A stretch of 64,000 bases of DNA, from NCBI GenBank assembly GCA_040752215.1, contig JBFMEX010000067.1:1-64000 (forward strand). The letters run 5' to 3'. Origin of the DNA: JBFMEX01 sp040752215. GTDB lineage: Bacteria > Pseudomonadota > Alphaproteobacteria > Rhizobiales > Hyphomicrobiaceae. The position numbers were made by a program, and so were the translations under genes. This document shows, piece by piece, positions 1 through 8,384 of this stretch (position 1 is its first letter; each line of letters begins with the position of its first letter). Below the pieces are notes generated by a model. The model searched no databases. It was not told the origin of the DNA and worked only from the letters and a program-made list of their open reading frames with translations.

Positions 1-1
1 A

Positions 2-67
2 CCCCTCCCCGCAAGGGGGAGGGGAGCGCGTGGCCTCACCCCTGACCCGTCTCCGCAAGGGGAAGAG
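2..67. repeat. Palindromic repeat element A, inside dnaE2
   Basis: A perfect 9-bp stem (CCCCTCCCC at 2-10, GGGGAGGGG at 16-24) is followed by the family motif CTCACCCCTGACCC and a weaker stem (TCTCC/GGGGAAGAG). It is read in frame as ...GLTPDPSPQGEGG..., a peptide signature typical of this class of rhizobial palindromic repeat. The left end of the element may lie outside the window. Confidence 0.75.
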
Positions 68-1036
68 GGTGGTCCGGCGATGCGGCTCGGCTTGCGGCAG
101 ATCGACGGATTGCAGAAGGAGGAGATCGAGCGGCTCGTCGCGGTGCGCGAAGGCGCTCCCCCTCCCCATCGTCCTTCACGATGGGGAGGGGATTGCCCGC
201 GAGCCGCCCCTCACCCCGACCCCCGGACCAAGTCCGGGGCAGGCTCTCTCCCCGCAGGCGGGGAGAGGGAGATGTATCGCGACGTCCACGATCTGTGGAC
301 GCGGGCGGGCATCAGGCTGGCGACGATCGAGCGGCTCGCCGCGGCGGATGCGATGCGCTCGCTCGGGCTCGATCGGCGCCAGGCGCTGTGGGAGGTGAAG
401 GCACTCGCCAACGCGCCGCCGCTGCCGCTGTTCACCTGGAGCGCGGCGCGGGAGACGGGGCCCGAGCCCGAGGTGGCGCTACCGGAGATGGCGCTCTGCG
501 AGCACGTGGTCAACGACTACCAGACGCTCAGGCTGTCGCTCAAGGCGCACCCGATGAGCTTCCTGCGCGAACGGCTTCGTGCCGGGCGGGTCGCCGCGTG
601 TCTCGATCTCAGAGACCTGCGCGACGGCGCCCTGGTGCGTGTCGCCGGCGTGATCCTCGTGCGCCAGCGGCCGGGCTCGGCCAAGGGCGTGGTGTTCATG
701 ACGCTCGAGGACGAGACCGGCATCGCCAACGTGGTTGTGTGGCCGAATACGCTCGAGCGGTTCCGCAAGATCGTTTTGGGGGCGCGGCTGATCCTCGTCA
801 CGGGCCGCATCCAGCGCCACGAGGACATCATTCACGTCGTCGCGCAGCGGCTCGAGGACAAGAGCGGCTGGCTGGCGCTCCTGGCGCAGGACGCTTCGCA
901 GATGAAGGTTCCGATCGCCAACGCCGACGAGGTGCTGCGCCCCGATCCACGCCCGGCCCGCGGCCCGGCCCATCCGCGCTGGGCCGGCCATCCGAGGAAC
1001 GAGCGCATCGTCCCGAAATCGCGGGATTTTCATTAA
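2..1036 (+). CDS. dnaE2: Error-prone DNA polymerase DnaE2 (ImuC), C-terminal part
   Basis: The open frame runs in from the left edge and ends with TAA. The family is a PolIII-alpha-like polymerase used with ImuA/ImuB in SOS-induced translesion synthesis. Recognisable DnaE2 stretches are MRLGLRQIDGL (helix-hairpin-helix region), SLGLDRRQALWEVKAL, LSLKAHPMSFLR and the OB-fold segment VLVRQRPGSAKGVVFMTLED followed by ETGIANVVVWP, then HVVAQRLED near the end. The gene is full-frame to its stop but contains two foreign palindromic segments read in frame: residues reading LTPDPSPQGEG before MRLGL, and about 40 residues between AVREG and MYRDVHDLW. ImuA/ImuB would lie to the left, outside the window. 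Product is certain; activity with the insertions is unknown. Confidence 0.93.
   Translation, partial: PLPARGRGARGLTPDPSPQGEEGGPAMRLGLRQIDGLQKEEIERLVAVREGAPPPHRPSRWGGDCPRAAPHPDPRTKSGAGSLPAGGEREMYRDVHDLWTRAGIRLATIERLAAADAMRSLGLDRRQALWEVKALANAPPLPLFTWSAARETGPEPEVALPEMALCEHVVNDYQTLRLSLKAHPMSFLRERLRAGRVAACLDLRDLRDGALVRVAGVILVRQRPGSAKGVVFMTLEDETGIANVVVWPNTLERFRKIVLGARLILVTGRIQRHEDIIHVVAQRLEDKSGWLALLAQDASQMKVPIANADEVLRPDPRPARGPAHPRWAGHPRNERIVPKSRDFH
152..270. repeat. Palindromic repeat element B, inserted in frame in dnaE2
   Basis: Three hairpins lie in about 115 bp: a perfect 14-bp stem (159-172 with 178-191, loop CCTTC), an 8-bp stem CCCCGGAC/GTCCGGGG (221-228 with 232-239), and a 10-bp stem CTCTCCCCGC/GCGGGGAGAG (246-255 with 258-267). 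The central motif CCCCTCACCCCGACC matches elements A and C. In the dnaE2 frame it adds roughly 40 residues without a stop, at a site where the family normally runs straight from the HhH region into the next helix (MYRDVHDLW). Confidence 0.85.
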
Positions 1037-1268
1037 CCTTCCGACGGCGTCACATCGCCTCGTGGCAGGCCGCACATGCGCCGCCCCACCAGATCGCCCA
1101 CCGATCTCCCATGTCACCCGACGGCAACGGTCGGTGCGCGATCGGTGGCCGACGGCCCCCAAGGCCTGCAAGGTTTGCTAGCTAGGTGCCGAGCGCGGGC
1201 CGCAGCTCGCCACGTACGGCAGTGGGCCCCGATCAGGCCGTGTTGCTTCGGAACCAAGGAGAGTTGGC

Positions 1269-1754
1269 ATGCACATCCCGCGGAAACTCGTCGGCGCTCT
1301 CGCTTTCCTGCCCTTCGCTCTCGGAGCCGTCATGGCCGAGCCTGCCGCCGCCGAGGAGGTGACCGTCAACATCACCCGGGTCAGGGCGATCGATCCGCCG
1401 GACGCCTTCTCCAAGGGCGACTTCTACGCCCGCGTCACGATCGACGGCGAGACGCAGAAGACCGAGGTCGCAAAGCAGAAGGCCGACATCAAGCCGAACT
1501 GGAAGATCACCAGGAAGGTCAAGCCCGGCGTGATCAAGGTCAAGGTCGAGATCCTCGACAAGGACGTCAGCCAGGACGATCCGATCGACATCAATCGCGT
1601 CGACGCCAAGCGCGACCTCGACTTCACCGTCGATACGCCTTCGTGCCGCATCGTGGGCTTCAGCGAGCCCTACAAGTGCGGCCAGAGCATCACCCGGGTC
1701 GGCAAGGAGAAGAAGGCCGCCAGCATCACCATGTCGGTCAGCGTCAAGAAATAG
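1269..1754 (+). CDS. Secreted C2-like domain protein, function unknown
   Basis: 161 residues behind a good ribosome site (AAGGAG, 7 nt before ATG). Residues 1-28 form a Sec signal peptide ending AAA|EE. The mature part has the layout of a C2 beta-sandwich: VTVNITRVRAIDPPD, KGDFYARVTIDG, a KTEV stretch, PNWKITRKV, then VKVEILDKD with a following DDPID. Acidic residues in these loops could bind calcium. Two cysteines near the C-terminus (SCRIV, YKCGQ) may form a disulphide. It is alone on its strand. The C2 assignment rests on pattern only; no enzymatic function can be suggested. Confidence 0.8.
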   Translation: MHIPRKLVGALAFLPFALGAVMAEPAAAEEVTVNITRVRAIDPPDAFSKGDFYARVTIDGETQKTEVAKQKADIKPNWKITRKVKPGVIKVKVEILDKDVSQDDPIDINRVDAKRDLDFTVDTPSCRIVGFSEPYKCGQSITRVGKEKKAASITMSVSVKK

Positions 1755-1882
1755 GGCTCGCCAGGGGCCGTGCGCGCTACCTCGTGGCGCGACCCCGCCG
1801 CTGCGGGGAAGCACGGGGGCGGACGGCCGGTAGCGACGCCGGCCGCTCTTGCGACTTTGCGCCCGAGGCCGATGACTCGCGA

Positions 1883-2344
1883 TTACGCGTTGGGACCGTT
1901 GCCGCGACGGTGCGCGGTCTCGAGGATCCGGCGGAGCGCGGAGGTGAAGCCCTCGCGCTCGGATGGCGGCAGGGCCGAGAGTAGCTGCTGGTCGACCGCG
2001 AGCACCGCAGGCAGTGCCCGGCTCAGCGCCTGGCGCCCCACCTCGGTCAGCCGTACGGCATAGGCGCGTGCATCCTCCCTCGTCCGGCGGCGTGCAAGCA
2101 TGCCCTTGCCGACCAGTCGCCGCGCGATATCCGCGAGTGTCGAGCGATCGATTCCGGTCGCGGCGCAAATGTCGGTCTGGCTCGGGCGGTCCAAGCGGAA
2201 GACCGCATCGAGAACGATCAGCTGCCGCGCGGTGAGACCAGTCGAATCGATCGAGTGCGCAAACAGCTGCTCGGCGTGCTGGCTGACGCGATGAAGCATG
2301 TGCAGGATGGACGGCTCGTCGGCCTGCGGCGGGGACTTAACCAT
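1883..2344 (-). CDS. MarR-family transcriptional regulator
   Basis: 153 residues from the ATG chosen here (GAGG 9 nt upstream); an in-frame extension to 2506 looks non-coding. The winged helix is clear: LTARQLIVLDAVFRL, then SQTDICAATGIDRSTLADIA as recognition helix region and a wing MLARRRTREDARAYAV. The C-terminal helix (ALRRILETA) belongs to the dimer interface. MarR proteins usually repress a neighbouring gene and release DNA on binding a phenolic or oxidant. It is divergent from the AraC-type gene at 2544 across 199 bp, the obvious place for autoregulation. The ligand cannot be guessed. Confidence 0.88.
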   Translation of the reverse strand: MVKSPPQADEPSILHMLHRVSQHAEQLFAHSIDSTGLTARQLIVLDAVFRLDRPSQTDICAATGIDRSTLADIARRLVGKGMLARRRTREDARAYAVRLTEVGRQALSRALPAVLAVDQQLLSALPPSEREGFTSALRRILETAHRRGNGPNA

Positions 2345-2543
2345 TTCTTGATGCCTCGTGCTCGTTGCTCGCAATCCGTGCCCGACGGACCGCCGGGGCA
2401 CGGACATTGCGAATAACGATCGTCGGCGGGCTTGGCTTGACAGCGGAAACGCCGGGTTTGACACTTCGGCCCACCGGGTGCGGCCGATTGACAGCGCATT
2501 TCGCAAGTTCCAATCGCCAGGGTCCCCGCAACGGACTTTTTCG

Positions 2544-3575
2544 ATGACGAAGCCTCTGGTGAAAGCCTCGATATTTCACGGCTTCGGCGCGTTCGCCGAG
2601 AAAAAAGGGCTCGACTTCGCGGAGCTGCTGGCCGCATCGGGCTTGCGGCCGGAGGATGTTGCGGATCCAGATGCGGAGGTCCCACTCAACGCCGCGGCGA
2701 CGGTGCTCGACGAGGCGGCGGTGCGCTGTGGTGACCCCTGCCTCGGCGTGCACTGGGCGGAGGAATTCGGGACGCATTCTGTCGGTGCGCTCGGCTACAT
2801 GATCAGCAACGCCTCCTCGCTGAGGGTCGCGGTCAAGACCGTCGCCCGCTATGTGCACATTCACGTTCGGCCGGTCGATATCCGCTTCGAGGAGGACGAC
2901 GGTTACGGCCATCTCTCATGGCAGTTCCCGCCGGAGCTGACGGCGCCGCGAACTCAATATGTGAGTCTGGCGATGGCAACGCTCGTCATCAGGTTGCGCA
3001 AGCATGCAGGCCAGACGTGGACGCCCGTCGGCGTCGAGCTCGAGCATCGAGAGCTTGCCGATCGTGAGACGGTTCTGCGCGTGTTCGGCGCCAACGTGCG
3101 CTATGACTGCCCGCGCAACGTTCTTCATATCCGCCAGTCGGTTCTCGATCGTTGCGCCAGCGACGCCGATCATCAACTCTACGATATTCTGCGCCAGCTC
3201 GGCGAGCGACTGCTGGCGGAATGCCGGCAGGACGACGACATCGTCGGAAAGACCCGGCGCGCGATCGTCGCCCAGCTGGAGGCGGGCGAAGCAAAGCTCA
3301 AGACGGTCGCCGATCAGCTGGGGCTCTCGGCCAGCACGCTGCGATCTCGTCTCGCTGCCATGGACACCAACTTCGATGCCGTGATGGCCGACACCCGTCG
3401 CAGGATGGCGGAGACCTATCTTCGAGATACGGAGCTGCCGCTGACCGAGATCGCGTTCCTGCTCGGCTTCTCCGAGCTCAGCGCCTTCACGCGGGCGGCC
3501 GGCAAATGGTTCGGCGCGCCGCCGAGCACGCGCCGGGCGGAGCTCAGGCGCCGAGAGGTGGCGCCGGCGGGCTGA
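2544..3575 (+). CDS. AraC-family regulator with arabinose_bd-type (OruR/ArgR-like) sensor domain
   Basis: 343 residues from MTKPLVKASI; the frame is open 186 nt further upstream but that part lacks protein character. Residues 1-210 form the N-terminal domain typical of the OruR/ArgR/VirF subgroup (LGVHWAEEFGTHSVGALGYMI is its hallmark). The C-terminal domain holds two helix-turn-helix motifs: KTVADQLGLSASTLRSRLA and PLTEIAFLLGFSELSAFTRA, the latter the conserved AraC second HTH. It probably activates a small catabolic or stress operon. No target is visible beside it except the divergent MarR gene and the convergent TRAP-type binding protein. Confidence 0.88.
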   Translation: MTKPLVKASIFHGFGAFAEKKGLDFAELLAASGLRPEDVADPDAEVPLNAAATVLDEAAVRCGDPCLGVHWAEEFGTHSVGALGYMISNASSLRVAVKTVARYVHIHVRPVDIRFEEDDGYGHLSWQFPPELTAPRTQYVSLAMATLVIRLRKHAGQTWTPVGVELEHRELADRETVLRVFGANVRYDCPRNVLHIRQSVLDRCASDADHQLYDILRQLGERLLAECRQDDDIVGKTRRAIVAQLEAGEAKLKTVADQLGLSASTLRSRLAAMDTNFDAVMADTRRRMAETYLRDTELPLTEIAFLLGFSELSAFTRAAGKWFGAPPSTRRAELRRREVAPAG

Positions 3576-3604
3576 TGGGCAACGGTGGTGGATCGACAGG
3601 GCCG

Positions 3605-4630
3605 TCAAGCCGAGGCATCGGCCATCACTCCGCGACGAAGCGATCTCGCGAATGCCATGTAGCTGGCGTCGATGCGCATGCTCGTCGCGTCGCGGCCGGC
3701 GACGTCGGCGACGATTGCATCGGCGAGCTTGACGATCGTGCTCTTGAGATCGGGCGGCGTCGCGTCCGGCGCAATCGCCGTATGAATCATGGAATCGATC
3801 GCCTGGGCCTCGGCGAGACTTTCGCGATACTCGGCGGCGGCAATGGCCTCCAGCAGAGTTCGGTCGCCGTCCGGCAACGCGTCCCACGCCCGGCGACGGG
3901 CGCAGAGCGCGACGGCCATGCCGTTCGGATTGAGCACGGAGCGGACCACGTGCGCTCTCGCGCGGTCGAGGCCGAGGGCCGCGCTGCACATGAGGCCACA
4001 CCATTCGACGGCGTCGGCTGTTCCGCTGTGGAGCGTGTGCGCCAAGTCGGCGGGGGTGGCGTCGATTGCGACGCCGCCGAGCGCGCCGACGATGTCGCGT
4101 CCTAGTCCGACGGCAGCAATTCTCCGGCCGGCGAGATCATCGGCGTCGAAGATCGGCGCGCCGGACCACAGCCAGCTCGAGCCGCCCGTATGGCCGACGA
4201 GAAGGCTCCGCTCGCCGAGATCACAGGAGAGGTCGTCCCACAGGTCCTGGCCGCCGCTGGCGAGCCAGAGGGGAAGCTCGGCCGGCGAGAGGCCCGCGGC
4301 GATCGGCAGGCCGGCGAAATAGGCGAAGGCCGGGTGATGGGACAAGTGGCGGTGGGCGCTGGCATGGACGAGGTCGAACGACCCGCTCGCATCGTTGGCC
4401 GCACCGGGCAGGACCGTGATGCGGTAGCGGCCGCCCGTCGCGGTCTCGATCCGGCGTGCAAGGCGGAATGCCTGGTCGGCGAGGCCGGCGACGCCGTCGG
4501 GCCAGGCGGTCGCCATGGTCAGATCACGGACGGGTGCGTGAACCGCTGGCGCGGCGAGGGTACCGGCCGAGGCGGCGACCGTCGCTGCCGCGGCGCCGGT
4601 GGTGGATTTCAGAAACTGACGGCGATCCAT
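3605..4630 (-). CDS. TRAP-type (DctP family) solute-binding protein, Tat-exported, orphan
   Basis: 341 residues from MDRRQFLK; GAGGT lies 6 nt before the ATG. The twin-arginine signal (DRRQFLKSTTGAAAATVAASA) predicts folded export to the periplasm. DctP-like features include the early DLTMATAWPDG strand, DADDLAGRRIAAVGLGRDIV and VEWCGLMC. TRAP binding proteins normally capture carboxylates or keto acids for a DctQM permease, but no dctQ or dctM lies within reach, so it is either an orphan receptor or works with a distant permease. It is convergent with the AraC-family gene. Ligand unknown. Confidence 0.8.
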   Translation of the reverse strand: MDRRQFLKSTTGAAAATVAASAGTLAAPAVHAPVRDLTMATAWPDGVAGLADQAFRLARRIETATGGRYRITVLPGAANDASGSFDLVHASAHRHLSHHPAFAYFAGLPIAAGLSPAELPLWLASGGQDLWDDLSCDLGERSLLVGHTGGSSWLWSGAPIFDADDLAGRRIAAVGLGRDIVGALGGVAIDATPADLAHTLHSGTADAVEWCGLMCSAALGLDRARAHVVRSVLNPNGMAVALCARRRAWDALPDGDRTLLEAIAAAEYRESLAEAQAIDSMIHTAIAPDATPPDLKSTIVKLADAIVADVAGRDATSMRIDASYMAFARSLRRGVMADASA

Positions 4631-4726
4631 GACAGACCTCGGCTCGGCGGGCTCGGCATATGGTCGCGCATCAAACCGCAACGCCGTCGCAATGACAACC
4701 GCCGTTCGCGTCCAGCTCAGTCCAGC

Positions 4727-5962
4727 TCAACCGAGGGCGAGCCACTCGGGGCGGAGCAGCAGCAGCAGGCCGAGGGTGGCGAGCACGAGGGCGCCGACGA
4801 GGTGGGCGTAGCGGGCATAGCTCGCGGCGAGGCCACTCGCCTGGAGCGTGGCCATCGCGGTCACGAACACGATCACGTCGTCGAGCAGGAACACCGAGAT
4901 GTAGAGTGCGAGATAGGTGTAATAGGTGAGCGGAGCCAGACGGCTCTGTGCCAGCACCTCGGTGTAGACGGCCGGCACGCCCGCCGAGCAGACCAGCTCG
5001 ACGAGGTTGACCGCGACGGCGAGTGCGACGAGGCCGGCGATGGCGGCGAGGAACGAGCGCTCGGCGACCACGGCGCGGATGCGGTCCATGGTGCGCTGGC
5101 GCTCGCCCGGAGAGGTGACGGTGCACGCGCCCTCGGGGTTCGTGAAGAACTGCCACAGGTACGCGGCCGCCGCGGCCAGCGCGACGAGGCCGATGGCGGT
5201 CCTGATCCAGCCGAGCGAGCCGATGACCAGGAACAGATTGAGCCACGCCATCATGAACGCGAAATAGACCGCGGCGGAGGTGAGCAGGAACACGCTGCCG
5301 TAGGTCCACATGCGGACCGGATCGCGCGTACCGACGAGCAGGCCGATCAGAAAGACGAGCACCCACATCGCGCACGGGTTGAACCCGTCGATGGCGCCGA
5401 GGACGACGGTGAGGACGGGGAGCGACAGCGTGCGCAGCGAGACCTCGCCGACGAGCGGCAGCCTGATCGTCTCGGGCATCCCCGGCCGGCCGGCACCGGC
5501 CGTCGCCTCGCGCGTCGTGGCAGGGCCGGGCCCGCCGCCGGCTGCGGCGCGGATGAGCTCGCCGCCGCGGTCCGCGCACCTGTGCGCAAGGCAGGCCTCT
5601 ATCGCGCGCGTCAGATCGCGGCCGGTGGTGGCGTCCTCGTCGTAGCCGAGGACGACCTCCTCGCCGACGAGGATCAGCGGCACAGCGGGCGGGTCGATGG
5701 CAAGGCGGCGGCTGACGAGCTCGAACGCGCGCGCGTTCGCGGCACTGTCGGCGAGCTCGATCCGATCGAGAACGATGCGCGGATCGGTTGCGGCGTGCGC
5801 TTCCAGGAAGCGGAGCGCGCGGGCGCAGTGGGGGCAGGTCGCGGTGTGGAAGACGTGGACGACCACGCTGGCGCCGGCTGCCGGGGGTGCGTCGGCCCGG
5901 GCCGGGACCGTCCCGCACGTAAAGGCCAGCAGCAACGAGAGAATGGTCAACGGCCTCGACAT
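4727..5962 (-). CDS. Glutaredoxin-like domain fused to CcdA/DsbD-type membrane domain
   Basis: 411 residues from MSRPLTILSLL. A signal peptide (1-23) is followed by a periplasmic thioredoxin-fold domain with CPHC at 43-46 and a cis-Pro loop DPPAVPLILVGEEV. After a Gly/Ala/Pro linker come about six membrane segments; the first carries GAIDGFNPCAMWVLVFLIG, with the FNPC cysteine typical of CcdA-type thiol transporters, and LVELVCSAGVP gives the partner cysteine. The design suggests electrons move from cytosol through the membrane domain to the attached periplasmic redox domain. The partner substrate is unknown. Confidence 0.85.
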   Translation of the reverse strand: MSRPLTILSLLLAFTCGTVPARADAPPAAGASVVVHVFHTATCPHCARALRFLEAHAATDPRIVLDRIELADSAANARAFELVSRRLAIDPPAVPLILVGEEVVLGYDEDATTGRDLTRAIEACLAHRCADRGGELIRAAAGGGPGPATTREATAGAGRPGMPETIRLPLVGEVSLRTLSLPVLTVVLGAIDGFNPCAMWVLVFLIGLLVGTRDPVRMWTYGSVFLLTSAAVYFAFMMAWLNLFLVIGSLGWIRTAIGLVALAAAAAYLWQFFTNPEGACTVTSPGERQRTMDRIRAVVAERSFLAAIAGLVALAVAVNLVELVCSAGVPAVYTEVLAQSRLAPLTYYTYLALYISVFLLDDVIVFVTAMATLQASGLAASYARYAHLVGALVLATLGLLLLLRPEWLALG

Positions 5963-6105
5963 GCGGCAGAGTTGACGCAAAGGGAGGGCGTCGAGCCTTG
6001 ACCGGGCGCAAGGCCCCTCGCGGCCGGGGCTGCGAGCCTTCGGGCAACTCTCCGGCCGAGGCACGGCATCCGCCGGTGCGGCTGATGCACGACAAGGAGA
6101 CTTCG

Positions 6106-6312
6106 ATGGCGTTCGAAGAAATCAAGGCCGAGCTCGGGCTGCTGCTGACCCGGATGCAGAACGAGCCGGAGGATTCCCATGAGCTCTACCTGCAGCTGAT
6201 GGAGCGCCTGAACGAGATGAAGGCCTACGGCATGCCGCTACCGGCGGATCTGCTGCAGCTCGAGGCGGCGCTGGAGGCCGAGTTCGCTGCCGCCAAGCGC
6301 AGCAAGACCTGA
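6106..6312 (+). CDS. Small conserved hypothetical protein
   Basis: 68 residues from ATG at 6106, chosen because AAGGAG sits 6 nt upstream; the longer frame starting at 5998 overlaps the promoter region of the divergent redox gene. The sequence is acidic and fully helical in appearance (FEEIKAELGLLLTRMQNE, HELYLQLMERLNEMKAYG), with no cysteines or membrane segment. It stands between the divergent glutaredoxin-CcdA gene and the hydroxyacid dehydrogenase 69 bp downstream. Similar short helical proteins occur in rhizobial genomes without assigned role. Confidence 0.72.
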   Translation: MAFEEIKAELGLLLTRMQNEPEDSHELYLQLMERLNEMKAYGMPLPADLLQLEAALEAEFAAAKRSKT

Positions 6313-6381
6313 TCGCGGCCGATTCCGACCTCTGGCGAGCGCCGGCCCGGCATGCCATGACAGGCGCCGGAGGGCGGCGGC

Positions 6382-7362
6382 ATGAGAGTGGTTCTGCTGA
6401 CGGAGCCGATCGACGAGGCCGGCCGGGCGATGCTCGCCGCGCGCGGCGACGTGGAGATCGTCGACGGACATGGGCTCGGCGCCGACGAAATGGCGCATGC
6501 CCTGGCGCGGGCGCACGCCATCGCTGTTCGCGTGATGCCACTGCCGGCGGAGCTGCTGGCGGCGGCGCGGCGGCTCGAGGTGGTCGCCAAGCACGGTGTC
6601 GGGGTCGACAACATCGACGTCGCTCATTGCACGGCGCGCGGCATTCCGGTCGCCAATACGCCGGGTGCCAACGCGATCGCGGTCGCCGAGCATGCGATGA
6701 TGCTGATGCTGGCGCTGGCCAAGGACGCGCTGCGGCAGGATCGCGCGGTACGCGGCGGCAACTGGAGTGGCCGGCTCGCCAACACGCCATTCGAACTCCA
6801 CGGGCGGACGCTGCTGGTAATCGGCTTCGGCCGCTCGGGGCAGGAGCTGGCCCGACGAGCGCGGGCGTTCGGCATGTGCGTGCTGGCGGCGGGACGGTCA
6901 CTCGACGCTGGCATACTGGCGGCGCTCGAAGTCGAGCCTGTCGCCGATTGGCGTGCGGCGCTGCCGGCGGCCGATGTCGTCTCGATCAACATCCCGCGGC
7001 CGGCCGGCGCGGGCCACATGATCGGGGCTGCCGAGCTCGCCGCGATGAGGCGGGGAGCGCTGCTCGTCAATTGCGCGCGCGGCGGGATCGTTGACGAAGC
7101 GGCGTTGGCGGCGGCGCTGCGCGACGGTCAACTGGCCGGCGCCGGCCTCGACGTGCTCGGCGAGGAGCCGCCGCGCGCCGACAATCCACTGCTCGGCCTC
7201 GACAACGTGATGCTGTCGCCGCACGTTGCCGGCAACACGGGTGAGGCTGCGCGGCGGATGGCGGCCGCGACCGCCGCGAACGTGCTCGCCGCATTCGACG
7301 GCCGGCTCGATCCTGCCTGCGTCGTCAATCGGGCAGGGCTCGCCGCCCGATCGGGGAGCTAG
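6382..7362 (+). CDS. D-isomer-specific 2-hydroxyacid dehydrogenase
   Basis: 326 residues, the usual length. NAD-binding motif VIGFGRSGQELARRARAFG sits in the middle third. The catalytic triad is present: Arg in NCARGGIVDEAAL, Glu in LGEEPPR, His in LSPHVAGNT. The substrate-domain motif KHGVGVDNID matches the SerA/hydroxypyruvate reductase branch. The reaction is NAD(P)-linked interconversion of a 2-keto acid and a D-2-hydroxy acid; hydroxypyruvate/glyoxylate, phosphoglycerate or another keto acid are all possible. It lies tail-to-tail with the glycosyltransferase at 7359 (4 bp overlap). Family certain, substrate not. Confidence 0.9.
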   Translation: MRVVLLTEPIDEAGRAMLAARGDVEIVDGHGLGADEMAHALARAHAIAVRVMPLPAELLAAARRLEVVAKHGVGVDNIDVAHCTARGIPVANTPGANAIAVAEHAMMLMLALAKDALRQDRAVRGGNWSGRLANTPFELHGRTLLVIGFGRSGQELARRARAFGMCVLAAGRSLDAGILAALEVEPVADWRAALPAADVVSINIPRPAGAGHMIGAAELAAMRRGALLVNCARGGIVDEAALAAALRDGQLAGAGLDVLGEEPPRADNPLLGLDNVMLSPHVAGNTGEAARRMAAATAANVLAAFDGRLDPACVVNRAGLAARSGS

Positions 7363-8384
7363 CCCGCTGCAACGGAAGAGAGCGATGTGGCCCGCGCCGG
7401 CACGAGGTTGGCCAGGAACTGGCGCGCCGCCGTGTCCCACGAGAATCTTTCCGCCTCGGCGCGGATGCGGTTCCGGTCGAGGCCCATCGCAGCCATTGCC
7501 GCGCGCGCGAGATCCTCGTCGAGGATGCCGGTCACGCCCGGTGAAACGATATCGATCGGCCCGGTGACCGGAAAGGCGGCGATGGGCAGGCCGGAGGCCA
7601 TCGCCTCCAGCAGCACGATGCCAAAGGTGTCGGTGCGGCTCGGGAACACGAACACGTCGGCTGAAGCGTAGCAGTCGGCGAGCTCGGCGGCGGACTTGCG
7701 TCCGGCGAAGAAGGCATCGGGGAAGCGCGTGGCGAGGCGCGGGGCCTCGGGGCCGGTGCCGACCACGACCTTGCGGCCGGGCAGGTCGAGCGACAGGAAG
7801 GCTTCCAGGTTCTTCTCTCGGGCGACACGCCCGACATAGAGGAATACCGGATCGGCGCCGAAGTGGCGGACGGGGGCCGGGCGGAAGCGACGCGTGTCGA
7901 CGCCCCGTGTCCAGGGCCGGATGTTCTCGAAGCCGCGAGATTGCAGGTCGACGGCGAGACTGTGGGTCGCCACCATCATGCCGGCGCCGGTGTTGTGGAA
8001 GCGGCGCTCGAAAGCGTAAACAAGGCTCGACGGCACGCCGAAGCGACCCCAAAGGTACTCCGGGAAGCGGGTGTGGAAGCTCGTCGTGTAGGGCATGCCG
8101 TTGGCGCGGCACCAGCGCCGTGTCATCCAGCCGATCGGGCCCTCGGTGGCGATGTGGATCGCGTCCGGATGGGTGTCCTCGATGCGTCGCGCGGTGAGAC
8201 AATAGCCGGGAACCGCGAGTCGGATCTCGGAGTACATCGGGCAGGGCACGGTCGCGTAGTCGTCGGGAGTGAGCAGCTCCAGCTCGGCGCCAAGCGGACG
8301 CACGGCATCGACGAGATGCAGGTAGGTGTGCACGACGCCGTTGATCTGCGGCCGCCAGGCGTCGGTGGCGACGAGCACGCGCAT
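7359..8384 (-). CDS. GT4 glycosyltransferase, partner of PlcP (glycolipid synthase, Agt-type)
   Basis: 341 residues. The N-terminal domain reads MRVLVATDAWRPQINGVV, the C-terminal domain has FLYVGRVAREKNLEAFL and VFPSRTDTFGIVLLEAMASG, the GT4 donor-binding region. Its ATG overlaps the plcP stop (TGATG), so the two are translationally coupled. In rhizobia and marine alphaproteobacteria, GT4 enzymes next to plcP add glucose, galactose or glucuronate to the diacylglycerol left by PlcP, replacing phospholipids when phosphate is scarce. That role is inferred from family and position; the sugar donor cannot be read from the sequence. Confidence 0.85.
   Translation of the reverse strand: MRVLVATDAWRPQINGVVHTYLHLVDAVRPLGAELELLTPDDYATVPCPMYSEIRLAVPGYCLTARRIEDTHPDAIHIATEGPIGWMTRRWCRANGMPYTTSFHTRFPEYLWGRFGVPSSLVYAFERRFHNTGAGMMVATHSLAVDLQSRGFENIRPWTRGVDTRRFRPAPVRHFGADPVFLYVGRVAREKNLEAFLSLDLPGRKVVVGTGPEAPRLATRFPDAFFAGRKSAAELADCYASADVFVFPSRTDTFGIVLLEAMASGLPIAAFPVTGPIDIVSPGVTGILDEDLARAAMAAMGLDRNRIRAEAERFSWDTAARQFLANLVPARATSLSSVAAG

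Noticed and set aside
4190..6001. Plus-strand open frame of 603 codons
   Set aside because: It is antisense to the TRAP-type binding protein and the glutaredoxin-CcdA gene; it has no protein-family features and is rich in Arg/Glu/Asp repeats as expected from high-GC antisense frames.
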